Part shown: piece by piece, positions 46,639 to 57,535 of the stretch | Position numbering within the stretch: position 1 is the first letter of the stretch | Layout: the number at the start of each line of letters is the position of its first letter | DNA from: Fragilaria radians | Lineage: Eukaryota; Bacillariophyta; Fragilariophyceae; Fragilariales; Fragilariaceae | Reading direction: 5' to 3' | DNA: 64,000 bases | Assembly (NCBI GenBank): GCA_900642245.1 | Contig: CAAAJI010000060.1 | Span: 24,670-88,669, forward strand | Position numbers and translations under genes: made by a program | The notes under the pieces: generated by a model | Seen by the model: the letters and a program-made list of their open reading frames with translations, nothing else | Database searches by the model: none | What the model was told of the DNA's origin: nothing

Positions 46639-47802
46639 TTAACTTGGCTCTGATTCTTCATAATCTTTAACTATTTGAGGTTCCAATTGAGTGTTATGCT
46701 CAGAATCCAATCTGGCATATATAGTAATTAGCTTCGACAACAGATATTGTTGTATTCTATCAACCAATGAGGGAGGGCAAAATCCATCATACGAACTCCG
46801 AGCAATCGTTACGAGAAATGGTAGTGACGGGCTGATCTGTTGGATCCTTTCTAGGACAGAATCGATTCGGTCTTGAATGACATCCCAGGATGGAAGAGAT
46901 GCTTCATGTGGCATAGATAAGTTTGGTAATGCCTCCAGGGTTACATCGACAAGTTGAACGTGTGTTTCGGATGTATCCAGGATGTGTCGTATGAGTGTGA
47001 CTCGTGCATCATCCTCATCATTATGATGAAGGTATGTACGTAAAGTCTGACCCTGGTCATTTCCTGTGATGAAAGCTTGGAAGGCATTCAAAAATGCACG
47101 TCTGCTGGAACAATAATCGACATCCTGTATTGCGATCGATATACCCTCATGATAAAGTGACGCGACAGCTGTTGCATAGTCCTCATTGACAGCTTGTAGA
47201 TCGTGAAGGAAAGGATTACAACAAACAAAGTAATCAAGACATATATCTAACATCCAGGACTTTTTCATGTCATCTAGTTCGAAAACATCGTTTACATGGT
47301 TCACGTAAAAGTGAACCTTTTGAGATAGCTGTAAACTTGTTGCATCTACATGGGCATCATCATCAAGATAATAGGGATCGTTACAGTGAACTCGCATGAC
47401 TTCATCCTGTAAATCCATAAAGGATTCCATTTTTCTATCCATGGCATATACCCCTACTTGAATCACATTTTCACAAAGAGACCTAGGGTACTTAAAAGGA
47501 GGCTTTATCCAATAAACACTTCGCAGATTACCAGCCAAAACTAATGGAAGTATCCATTCAGCAATACCTGTAGTTGTAGAATCTAATTGATCATAGAGAG
47601 TCAACGACGTATCATCAGAACCATCATTCCGGGGTCGAAAGCACAACCTTGCTGGAATACTCATTGGACATGCCATGTCAGGATGTGCATCGATGTGAAC
47701 CATTGTCCATGATGATTTGAGAAGATTGATATCCTTTCGCAGCTTTTCGTGAATGTGTTCCAAGGCATGTTGATGTTGTTCGACAACAACTATTTTCAAC
47801 AT
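46639..47802 (-). CDS. UPF0489 family protein (C5orf22-like)
   Basis: The frame is open to 47868, but homologues start close to the Met at 47802 (MLKIVVVEQHQHALEHIH), giving 387 residues. Family marks are VHIDAHPDMACP, in which His-Asp-x-His resembles an arginase/deacetylase-type metal site, and WMLDICLDYFVCCNPF, the second acidic cluster. The function of UPF0489 proteins is unknown; a hydrolase fold is suggested by these motifs. There is no signal peptide from the chosen start. It is convergent with the nucleoside phosphorylase, separated by 454 bp. Confidence 0.83.
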   Translation of the reverse strand: MLKIVVVEQHQHALEHIHEKLRKDINLLKSSWTMVHIDAHPDMACPMSIPARLCFRPRNDGSDDTSLTLYDQLDSTTTGIAEWILPLVLAGNLRSVYWIKPPFKYPRSLCENVIQVGVYAMDRKMESFMDLQDEVMRVHCNDPYYLDDDAHVDATSLQLSQKVHFYVNHVNDVFELDDMKKSWMLDICLDYFVCCNPFLHDLQAVNEDYATAVASLYHEGISIAIQDVDYCSSRRAFLNAFQAFITGNDQGQTLRTYLHHNDEDDARVTLIRHILDTSETHVQLVDVTLEALPNLSMPHEASLPSWDVIQDRIDSVLERIQQISPSLPFLVTIARSSYDGFCPPSLVDRIQQYLLSKLITIYARLDSEHNTQLEPQIVKDYEESEPS

Positions 47803-47868
47803 CACTGGGGGGTGTTGAAGAAATATGACATTACATTTGTTCCAACACAAAAAAACATTATTTTTCAC

Positions 47869-48960
47869 ATATTAATGCAAAGAAGCGTGAAGCATGAATC
47901 CTTGTACATAAGAAAGTGTTTGCTCTAAACTGATCCCTTTTTGTTTTACGTAACAACTTAAAGGAAGATTATGTGAGGGAAAATTCTGTTGATTATATGT
48001 AACGTCTTAGAAAACTATGTTATTGGCAACAGATGACAACAAATCTTCCGTTAGGGATTTTAAAGCATTCAAACATGAGCATTGAGGAGTAATGATAGTA
48101 AAGAAAGGATTAGATAAGTCAGAAACAAAAAAATTAATGAGATTTACAGAAAAAGAATTGAGATTAAAAAAGCAGAATTTCAAGAATCCCATGTCGAAAG
48201 GTTGCACTGCCAAAAGAGACCAATCAAGCCCAAAGGCTGGATCAATCAGAAAATAGAATTTTCTTTACATCATCTCTATCTTTACAGTCTACCCGAACTT
48301 GCAAATTTTAATAAAGGAATTATTGAAAGTTATGGACCCAAAAGCAAAGTTGGACACTCAAATCCTCAACTTGTTTTTATTATGAATTGTTATTTAATCT
48401 GTTTGTAGACAATATGTTTACAAAACTTCCAAACATTGTCGGATATCATTTTCAACACAAGAAGTGACCAAAGTAGTTTTTTTTAATAAAAATCATATAC
48501 GTAACCACCTCAAATCAAAGTTGCTGGATTGTTTACCATACATTTACTTGTTGTACTATCATTCGAAGAATTGAGAATTCAGATGCCGAAATGAGCTATT
48601 CAGAAGAAACCAAGTTCGAAAATGCTTTTTTCAAAATGAAATGAAAAATATAAATTTGACTTGAATATTCGAAACTGTCAAAAGCCAAAGAATCAAAAAG
48701 GTTTGAAAAAATAGACATTGATGGTTGGTTGATTGGGAAATTTTTATTGATTTGTAGCATCACTGTAAACTATCCACATTTTGACAGATTTATGTGTTAT
48801 GAGAAGTATAATCATGAAGAATTAGTTATTAACAATAACGTTGTGTAGATTAGCTCAACGTATGCTCTTGGCTAACACGTAAGTAACATGACCTTTCTGA
48901 AATGTACTAACGATTATTTTGAGAAGAAGCAAACGAGAATTGAATGGAATTAAAAAGAAT
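47869..48960. other. intergenic, no gene seen
   Basis: Spacer between two minus-strand genes. Short frames on either strand carry no motif. It holds the eIF2B 3' UTR and the UPF0489 promoter. Confidence 0.45.
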
Positions 48961-50259
48961 TTACTCAAAACTCTCCCAGTCGTCGCTGTGGTAATTTTCT
49001 GCCAACAATCGATAGATATAACTAGGTTGAAATGCACCTACATTGGTGACATAAAGATTGATCAACTCGGGTGCAATATAGTCATGAATTGGGTTGATGA
49101 ACTCAACTTCTTTCATGAGACAATCACTTAGCTCTTTGAGTTCCAATATGGCACTTGGACTAACAATATCTTGAAGGGTGTTTTGTCCCTCGTGGGGGAA
49201 CATGGGACATAGTTTGAAAAGCCCAGTAATGCAGACAACGGGGACAGCCATTCTACTGGCAGCAAGAGCCACCATATTGCAACCACTAGACGCAATAAGT
49301 CCACCATTGGCCAAGACTGCATGAGCAGGCAGCAATACTTTGTTGACACGTGCCATGATGGCAAATGTCGCAGAATCATTGATAACGATTGTATCGATAC
49401 CAGCTTCTGAAAGTGACCTAGCCATTTCAATGCCCCCCATATGCGGAGCTCCCTCACAAACGACAACTTGAAAACTACGTTTTTTGACAGCAGCTGCCTT
49501 GAGAAAGGACTCAATCGATTTGGATTTGCCATAGGTCAAGACAACCTCGTCTGCATGAATATAACTTAATACTTGATCATCAATATTTTTTTGAGTATCC
49601 TCTAGATCTACGACAATTTCCTGAATTGCCTCCATAATGGTTTGCTTGAAATCAGAACGTTCGATATAGAATGATGCAGGAAAATCAATCCCATCTGGGG
49701 GATATTCCACAACATGTGACGAGGATGCGTCTCGACGATGTGAGATCCCAGTACTCTTTTGATTAGGATTAGCCCACAGCATGGAATGCATAGAGGGACG
49801 GCTGGTGGTCGTGGAAGTAGCGGTGCTGTAAGTGCTGGCAGAAGCATTGGTAGTATTCCCAGCTGTTCGTCCGATGGAAATGATGGCCTCATCTCGAACG
49901 GCTGACATGACACGTCGGACGACGTTACCAATGGCTGGTTCTCGGAATCCACCGACAGCATGCAATTCACGACCAAGACCACGCAAGAGAAGTAACAACT
50001 GTGCAGCATTCTTCCAACGACTGGTTCCAATCAGAGCCTTCAAAAGTTCTACCGTTCGACTGGCCACCACCAAGCGGTCGGCGGCACCAAACATGCCCTT
50101 CGATGTCCTCGAATCTGTAGAAAGATGTCCAAGTCTTAACTCCATCTCAAATCTATCTAATATCGCTAAATGCTTATCTGAAAGCCATTTGCGTACATTA
50201 TTGGGATCAGGTAGTGGATCATCGACCATTGACGGCATCGTTTTATAACTTTTTTGCAA
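48961..50259 (-). CDS. EIF2B2: translation initiation factor eIF2B subunit beta
   Basis: Intronless, 432 residues from the first Met; Met 8 and Met 11 are alternative starts. eIF2B beta is a regulatory subunit of the GDP-GTP exchange factor for eIF2 and senses eIF2 phosphorylation. The N-terminal helical domain (about 20-130) is followed by the Rossmann-like eIF-2B domain: DEVVLTYGKS, VVVCEGAPHMGG, GIDTIVINDSATFAIM, VLLPAHAVLANGGLIASSG and AVPVVCITGLFKLCP. The beta rather than alpha or delta subunit is indicated by the GAPHMGG motif and by the ending YHSDDWESF. A Ser/Thr/Ala-rich low-complexity insert lies at about 135-180. Confidence 0.93.
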   Translation of the reverse strand: MQKSYKTMPSMVDDPLPDPNNVRKWLSDKHLAILDRFEMELRLGHLSTDSRTSKGMFGAADRLVVASRTVELLKALIGTSRWKNAAQLLLLLRGLGRELHAVGGFREPAIGNVVRRVMSAVRDEAIISIGRTAGNTTNASASTYSTATSTTTSRPSMHSMLWANPNQKSTGISHRRDASSSHVVEYPPDGIDFPASFYIERSDFKQTIMEAIQEIVVDLEDTQKNIDDQVLSYIHADEVVLTYGKSKSIESFLKAAAVKKRSFQVVVCEGAPHMGGIEMARSLSEAGIDTIVINDSATFAIMARVNKVLLPAHAVLANGGLIASSGCNMVALAASRMAVPVVCITGLFKLCPMFPHEGQNTLQDIVSPSAILELKELSDCLMKEVEFINPIHDYIAPELINLYVTNVGAFQPSYIYRLLAENYHSDDWESFE

Positions 50260-52740
50260 AGAAACTGGGTAGTGTCCATTTTGATGGAGTAGGTTGACGG
50301 ACAGTCGTAATCTTGGAAGCGCTTGCCACGTTCAAAAACCTCGTAACATTGTACCGTCAACTCTGGATACGGCAATGAGATGGGGTAGAAGCAAAGTCAT
50401 GGCATCCCATACAGCTACTATAAATGGCTGATAGTAGAGTAGTAGCATGCTTATCATGGATTGATGACTATTTGCTTTTGGGAACGAAAAAGGACATGTT
50501 TAGGGCAAAAATAAATTGAATGTATACTTTGAATTCAAAGAAGTAGGGTTTGCTTCGCATTATGTCAGAGATATTTAGTCTATTGGACTGAAGGTACACA
50601 TACTGATAGGAGATAATTAGGGAGCAACACTTTGGATGAATGGCTGAAATATTGGTGGAAGGATATGATGTAAATGGAATGCTGGGGAACCATGTCATGT
50701 AACTTAAGTATGGTTGAGTGAGGTACAACAATAAGCTTACAATTCTCTCAGAATATCTTTCCGGGAGAGAAAATAGAGAGTTATTTTTGCAGCAAGTCAA
50801 GTCAGTTAACATTGAATTAAAGATCACCGAAGGTGTGATCAATTATTAGGAAACATGTATGGCCTCATGATGCAGCAATCAAGTAAATTTGACAATTTAG
50901 TTATTCAAGGATAACATGGCAAAAGAGACACGGGGCTACTTTTCTCCAAATTGAGTTCGGAAATTTGGGATTGGACTATGGCAGAAATGAAAAGAGCAAA
51001 AAACAAGCCGGGTTGCAAGAAAGAGATATGGAGAGAAATTAAGAAACATATTAATGGATAAAATAGCAATACCAAATGGAAACTAATTGCAATATAATTA
51101 CTCCATCCCAAAGCATGGCAAGGCCTACGAAAAGGTGAGAAGCCATGACGCTTGCAAAGGTTCTTCGCAACTTGACGAATTTATTATTCTTACCCGGCGC
51201 TTTTGTTGAACCAAATGAGCAATATAAAGTCAAGTCATAGACCATGCAACCTTTTGAGGAAAGCCATAAGAAACAGCATGCATCAAGAAGCGCTTCTTCC
51301 GGAAAGATCAAAGTCATCTTGCTATTCTGTTTGCTCGAAAAGAAGCGGGGTAATCAACCGAACGCACCAAGGAGAGATTATCCATTGTAGCAAGATCTGG
51401 GAGAAAAGGGAATGCGAATGAAAGGTATTAGGATGGAAAACTGAATTCCGTAACACTTTTGAATACCATTTCTTGGAAAGTACAATGATCTCATAAGAAA
51501 ATGATGTCATCGAGAAAGATGATCTCAAACTTTATATAATTCTATGAAAATCATAGACCATTGATGGATTGGACCTCGGAGAATTGTGGTGTTAACAGTA
51601 CATCAAAGGAAACCTTGCGGTCTCCATTCGTTGAAAACGATGAATTTCGTCATGGGTCGTTCTTGGAGACTTTCATGGATTCCACTCGCAATGATGGACT
51701 TAATAAAACGTACTTACCTGAGTCAAGAAATATCAGTTACATATTCGATAGATGTTCCCCACATTGTCTGGTTGATAAAGCTCAAGACCAAAAAAAATTT
51801 GTCGTGAAATCATATAAAATTGATTGTTGGATTTTTGTGTGTGTGGCTTAAATCGCACTAGTTGTTTTACTCCATTGAAAAAAAGTATTCCTGGTAGGTA
51901 GGTCGTAGGAATTCAATCTCAAGTTTCAGTATCCAAAACAACTGCTTTTTCATCGTCTGTATTTCATCGCATCTATCAAATTTTTGGGTCACTTTTCCCT
52001 CTTCAAACGTATCACTCGACAATGACAGATCCATTTGGTATAAAGCATCAGACGTAGAATACTTAGCTTATTGGTATATTACCAATAATAAGATGATACA
52101 AGTCTCTACATCACCTTAAAAGTTTGTAAATGGAAAATGGTAGCTGCTTCTTTATTGCTAACCAAAGCACCTCAAGGAACTAAAGCCAAGAGTAAGATTA
52201 ACAATAAAAAATCTTGACTTCAGAGTTAAATCGCCTCCATCTATCATTTCAAAATTTATTGTAGTGTGTGATGATAAACAAAAAGTACAAACTTGATTGC
52301 ACTGAATGTCTATAGGGAAACATGGGCACAACATGATGATAACGTAAGTGTAGAACAAGACTACATTGCTCGACATTGACAAAAACAGTAATCCACAATG
52401 AAGAATCACAAATTGATTTCAATTGCCATAAATGTGCTCTTTGTTGAGTGGAAACAAGGAGATGACATAATATATTTTACACAGATTCTATAATGGGATC
52501 TTGTGTTATGGCACAAACAATGTATTGAGCATTGCAAACATCTTGATGATGAGAGAAGTGCATGATGTGCGCTCTATTGAACGTGTACTTTGAACATATC
52601 CAGAACATCAATTCATTACTATGCTGAATATCTACGTACACAACCGGAGCCGTAGGTGACGTTTCCCCGCTGAAGAAAGCTACGTACTACTTTCATTAAA
52701 GCGTAGGTCACAAGAGTTTGTGATAGAAGCAAAGGTGATG
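50260..52740. other. long intergenic region, no gene supported
   Basis: About 2.5 kb. A TATAAAT box occurs near 50420, upstream of eIF2B beta but in plus orientation. A 96-codon plus-strand frame at 51561-51851 has no recognisable domain and is treated as chance. Nothing else seen. Confidence 0.45.
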
Positions 52741-52754
52741 TCTTAGATGGATGT

Positions 52755-53150
52755 ATGATGAAAATGAAGACTTAGATTGATAGAAAACACAAATCAGACT
52801 TAGCTTTTGTTTGATTGAGTGGAGATGAGAATCTCTAGTTGATATCAAGGTTGAACAAAGTTGATTTCCTAAAAAAACACTAAAAATACGAGGCTGTAAC
52901 CTATTCTTAAAGATTAAATTAAAAATCCAACATTACTTTGGTTTCATGTTTGTTGCTCAAAGATTAGTAATTCATCAGTTTGGGTCGTATCATTGTGCTC
53001 TCAAGTCTCGATTTTTATTCACTTACACAATCGTATTCACAAATTACTTACTGTGTAATTTTCTCCTCTTTCTTACTTATGTCTTAACATAAACTTGCTG
53101 AAATGCGTCCCTCACAAATTATTGAGATAACATGATCAAATTCATTTCCT
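52755..53150 (-). repeat. LTR of Copia element (left copy, 3' LTR)
   Basis: Shares long blocks with 56158-56454: GATGAAAATGAAGACTTAGA, ATTGAGTGGAGATGAGAATCTC, CAAAGATTAGTAATTCATCA and ATGATCAAATTCATTTCCT. This copy is about 95 bp longer, with an extra block after GAGAATCTC. Confidence 0.8.
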
Positions 53151-56100
53151 TCCTCTTGATACCCCTTCCGGTTAGTTGGGTGGCGTGGTAACCAAACCTT
53201 TCACCTCCCAAGTTCTTTGTAAAGATGTTGTAAGAATTCTCTTCCGACCTGACAAACTCTACCTCAATCAATAATCAATCTGCTCGCGAATAAATTGATG
53301 CTTTATGTCAATGTGCTTGGTTTGTTCTCCAGAAGTCCTGTTCTTGGATAAGAACACTGCCCCGATGTTGTCGACCTTAACTTTAATGGGCTTTGAAAAG
53401 TCAAGTTTCAATGTCTCCAAAAACTGAGACATAAACTTTACTTCCCTTACAACCTCACTTAGGGCCACATATTCAGCCTCTGTGCTCGACAAAGTGACAT
53501 TTTGGTTGGGCTTTGGATTTCCAGGAAATAGTCACTCCACATACAAAAATGGCATACCCAGAGATGCTTTTCCGGTCATCTTTATCTCCAGCAAAGTTGC
53601 TGCTGCTGTATGCATCGACTATCCAAGTGGGATCATGATTTGCTTCAATCATGAGTCCCTTTTCCTTCTCAGAGGCAATGATCTGTCCAAGTGGGAACAT
53701 GATTTACTTGATTTTGAGTCCCTTTTCCTTCTCAGAGGCAATGAACTGTATGACTCTCTTAAGTTCTTTCTCATGTGCTGGAGACGCTCCATCCATGTCC
53801 TTTGAAAGCTCTCTGACCAAGTTAGGAAAATCCAGTCTTGATAGTTTAACAAGATAGAGAAGCGTTCCAATAATTACGATATCATTTTTGCCTATCAACA
53901 TCAATCATCTCTTTCTAGCTCTTTGGCCTCACCACAAAGGAACCTGGGACAGAAGGAGATTATACTTCTCCTTTTTTGATGAACTATCTTCTTGTCCTTG
54001 ATCAATTTCTTGATGATTTGTGTCTGGGACAGAAAAAAACACTCACACGCTTATTGATATCACATCCAAGGAAGTCTTTGGTGGACTTCTGCATCTTGAT
54101 TTTGAACACTTGATTCAAACCAAATATGGTGCCATCTATCAATTTCTCGTCCCAAGTGATGATTCCATCATCAACATTGATGCATTAAAGACAAAATATT
54201 TCCCCTTCCAGCTTCAAAAAACGCATGGATCGGCCTCATTGCAAAAATACCCAAGCTGGGGGATGTCTTCCTCAATTATTTTGTGCCAATGTCTGGCGGC
54301 TTGAAATGGCCATAAATTGACTCGTTCAGCTTTAAGACCTTCTCAGACGCATTCTCTTGCTTTATGTTGCTCTGAAAGCCTTGAGGGATCTTCATATAAA
54401 TCTCTTCTTCCAAGTTTCCATTCAGGAAAGTAGTTTTGACATCAATGGACCAAGCTTTGGGGTTCAGCTTCTGGATCATCAACAGAATCATTCTGAAGCT
54501 TGAATCTGGGATGACAGGCGAGCAGTTGTCCACAAAATCGGAGTAGCTCAGAGCTACCACTCTAGTGTTGAAGGTCCCATCTCGCTTTTCCTTGAAGATC
54601 CAGCGATTTCCAATGAGTTCATTCCTTTCGGAATGTCCCTTTTCTCTAAGACTATCCACACTTTGCATTTATCCATGCTACCCATCTCTTTTTATTGCAT
54701 CTTGCCAACCACTTTGCCTCTTGGGGTCAGCATCAAAGTAGGCTTCATTGAAGGTGCAAGGCCACTTCGTCATTCAAGGGCAAACCAGCATTTATGTCCT
54801 GGGACACTTCCTCTGATTCCTCACCCTCCACTGCATCCACTAAAGCCCTGCTTCTTGTAACAATGGAGAAAGATTGACTTTCCTTTTTCCTTGCTTCCTC
54901 CCTTGGTTTCTTCTTCATTGTTGGTTTAACCCAAATTTCATCATCAGAACTCTCCAAGTTGATATCTTGGATCGTTTTCGGGTAATTAAGGTTTAAATAA
55001 TCCCCATAAGTCTTACGCAGCCATCTAATATCTCTTGTCAACATGACAGTTTTGATCTTGAGGTCAAGCACTCTGTAGGTGTCCCATGGGTGGTTGGACT
55101 GATATCCAAGGAACAGACATCTGTTACCTTTGCTCACTATTTTCTCTGGCAACCCATATTGTTTAGAGAGTTTGATCCCAACCTCTCTAAAAACACAAAG
55201 ATCTCTTTGCATAGATCACTTCTTTTCCGTAAAAAAGATCTGGAGGAGATATTGCACAGCTTAGTTGAAGTTGAGGCACATTCAGTCCACAATTGATCAC
55301 AAAGGTCAGGAGGGTCTCCAGCATGGTTCAAAACGGCTCTGAATTGTCCCCAAATAGCGCCAAAACTCCTTTCTACCTGGCCATTCTATTCACAGGTGTT
55401 GAACTCAATGACAATTGCAATCCCTTCCCTCTCTAGCTTGGTTTTCATTGCAACGTTTTCCCCGGCATTGTCATCCTTAGAAACTTGCCCATTTTGGAGT
55501 CTCTTGCCTTTAAACCCTTTCAAAATTGGCACCCACATCCATTGGCTTACTTTTTCTACTCATGAAGAAGATCCATTTCATGCTGATGGCTTTGTTTTCC
55601 ACAATTAACCACATGCTCTTTCCACCAACACTCTCCCTCTTGATGCAGCTAACCTCCAGGAGTATCCTTTCTCTTATTGCTTTTGCTCTCGCTGCTCTCG
55701 TTAATGTTTTTTTCTTCTCTTGATATTAGCCAGGATACAGTCCTCACAACTCTTGAGCTGGCCTATTAGCTTTAAATCAAGTCTTGTCGCAGTTTTCTTG
55801 GTCAATTTGACTGAGGCATGCCCAAACAGCGACTGGCTCAAACTTGGCAACAAGGTCCTTCTCAGCCATATGTGCATTCCCTTCAGGCAACATCTTCAAT
55901 CTGCTGGTGCTTACTTTACCAAGACAGATACTGCCTTCTCAGAAGCTCAGCAGAAGCTATATCATTCTTGGTCACAAATTTGTCATAACCCTTTGTCTCT
56001 TTCCTTTGTAAAATCTCTAAGACAATGAGCAGGTCCCAATACTCTTTCAACCTAGACTTGGCAAGGAAGGTTATAGACCATCTCTTCCAACCCTTTCTAG

Positions 56101-56157
56101 TTGATGTGTAGATCCATGTCAAGATAAAGATTTATTTTAGACCTTTTTCTTTAAGAT
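53151..56157 (-). mobile_element. decayed Ty1/Copia retrotransposon (interior)
   Basis: On the minus strand, Copia parts run in order from the right: a GAG-pre-integrase piece (GHASVKLTKKTATRL, SCEDCILANIKRRK) at about 55.7-55.85 kb, integrase at 55.5-54.8 kb (NGQVERSFGAIWGQFRAVL, CLFLGYQSNHPWDTYRV), reverse transcriptase at 54.67-54.28 kb (NRWIFKEKRDG, SIDVKTTFLNGNLEEEIYM), and RNase H at 53.9-53.27 kb ending in SSTEAEYVALSE and KHIDIKHQFIRE. Gag and protease are missing: the pre-integrase piece lies only ~300 bp from the right LTR. Frameshifts and stops break the polyprotein, so it is inactive. Confidence 0.9.
53622..53748. repeat. 64/63-bp tandem duplication inside the Copia element
   Basis: Unit 53622-53685 (TCCAAGTGGGATCATGATTT...) is followed directly by a 63-bp near copy at 53686-53748. 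The shared core is GAGTCCCTTTTCCTTCTCAG plus AGGCAATGA. One unit is not a multiple of three, so the duplication also shifts the frame between RT and RNase H. Confidence 0.85.
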
Positions 56158-56454
56158 GTGATGAAAATGAAGACTTAGATCGATCGATAGGAAACACAAA
56201 TCAGACTTAACTTTTATTTGATTGAGTGGAGATGAGAATCTCCAGATTAAAGTGAAAATCTAACTTTAATTTGGTTTCATATTTGTCGCCCAAAGATTAG
56301 TAATTCATCAGTTTAGGTTGTATCACCCTGCTCTCCTACCCATATTTACCCGGATATTCACAAATTACTTCTCTTTTTTACCTATGTCGTAACATATATT
56401 TGCTGAAATGCATCCCTCACAGATAATAGAGATAAAATGATCAAATTCATTTCC
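56158..56454 (-). repeat. LTR of Copia element (right copy, 5' LTR)
   Basis: Partner of 52755-53150, about 3.4 kb away and in the same orientation. Many substitutions and a missing internal block show that the two copies have diverged since insertion. No clear target-site duplication was found at the outer ends. Confidence 0.8.
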
Positions 56455-56616
56455 TACTAGCATACTAGCATGACGATTATCTATAGTCCTAACACTAGTG
56501 TAGTAGGTTTCCTTCCAGTCTTGCTCACTGACGTTTATCTTTGATTTAAGGAATTAGTACTTGAAAGATATCGTTACCGTATTAGATCACTAAATCGGAA
56601 ACAAATTAGTTGGACA

Positions 56617-57379
56617 ATGAGGCAATCTCGACTTCTATGCATGATAGTGGGGCTTGTTTCGGTATCGGCCTTCGTAATTCCCTTGAATACTCATAATTCA
56701 CGCGTTAAACCTGTTGTTAGAACTAAAACCGATTTACATGCAATGATAAGCCGACGCGAGGCTGCAACCCTTGGACTTACGACTGCACTCATTGGTAGCC
56801 TCCCAAATCTGGTTCAAGCAGCAGCAATACAGGATGTTCCCACGGCAGAGGATTTGAAACGAATTAAGGTAGGGCACGATCAAGTCCTATACCTTTTGGA
56901 TAATTTTGAAGCGGAAACCACTGGTAAGTCACAAAATTCATGACACCTCCTTCCAAAGTCACACAACAAGTGAGGAGAACCCCACAAGCTAACACATGTA
57001 TTGAACTACCCCTATGTTGTATCGTATTCTAGTTTGCCGCGAAAATGGTGGAGAGTGTAAGCGTGATTCAGATGCTGTTCGTAGAGCATTAGGGCTCCGG
57101 TCTACGACAGACCCTCTGTTTCAAATCGAAAAAGTCTTTAACAAAGTAAAGAACATGGACTTAGATCCAGACAAACTTGATGCATTCTTTCAAGCCACAG
57201 AAGATTGGAATACTGCGATGAATATGAGCAACAGTATGGCATTTATTAGTCAGTTTGGAGAATATAATCCTGGTGGAGGAAAGGACGCTGTTTTAAAATA
57301 CTTGGAAGAATCACGAAAGCAGGTTGTTTTGGCTGAGAATGCGCTCAAGACGATCATGGAATGTTTAGATATTTCTTGA
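56617..57379 (+). CDS. thylakoid lumen protein, possible PSII-associated four-helix type
   Basis: Exons 56617-56923 and 57033-57379 (109-nt intron, GTAAGT donor, TTCTAG acceptor) give 217 residues. Targeting has three layers. An ER signal ends in VSVSA-FVIP (Phe 19 after the cleavage site, as in diatom plastid proteins). A basic transit segment follows. A twin-arginine signal comes next (SRREAATLG with R46-R47, hydrophobic core, LVQAAA near 65-70). The mature part (about 147 residues) is helical, with two close cysteines (VCRENGGECKRD). Its end, FGEYNPGGGKDAVLKYLEESR, reminds me of MPH2-type lumen proteins; PsbQ- or Psb31-like four-helix proteins are alternatives. The location is well supported; the family is a guess. 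Confidence 0.82.
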
Positions 57380-57535
57380 ATACTTAAATTCTCATTTGAT
57401 TGACATGCCTATGAAGCTCCTACCTTTGATTCGTAGTTTTTGAAAATGATTGTATTGATAACGAATTAAATGCGTTGTACGCTCTATATTCCATACATCA
57501 CCTTCTCTTTAGCAAAGCAATATACTCGGAAGTAT

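Noticed and set aside
49128..50030. Long minus-strand frames overlapping eIF2B beta
   Set aside because: Other frames of the same conserved gene; no motif of their own.
51561..51851. 96-codon plus-strand frame
   Set aside because: No domain, no conserved-looking core, and it sits in a gene-free AT-rich region; likely chance.
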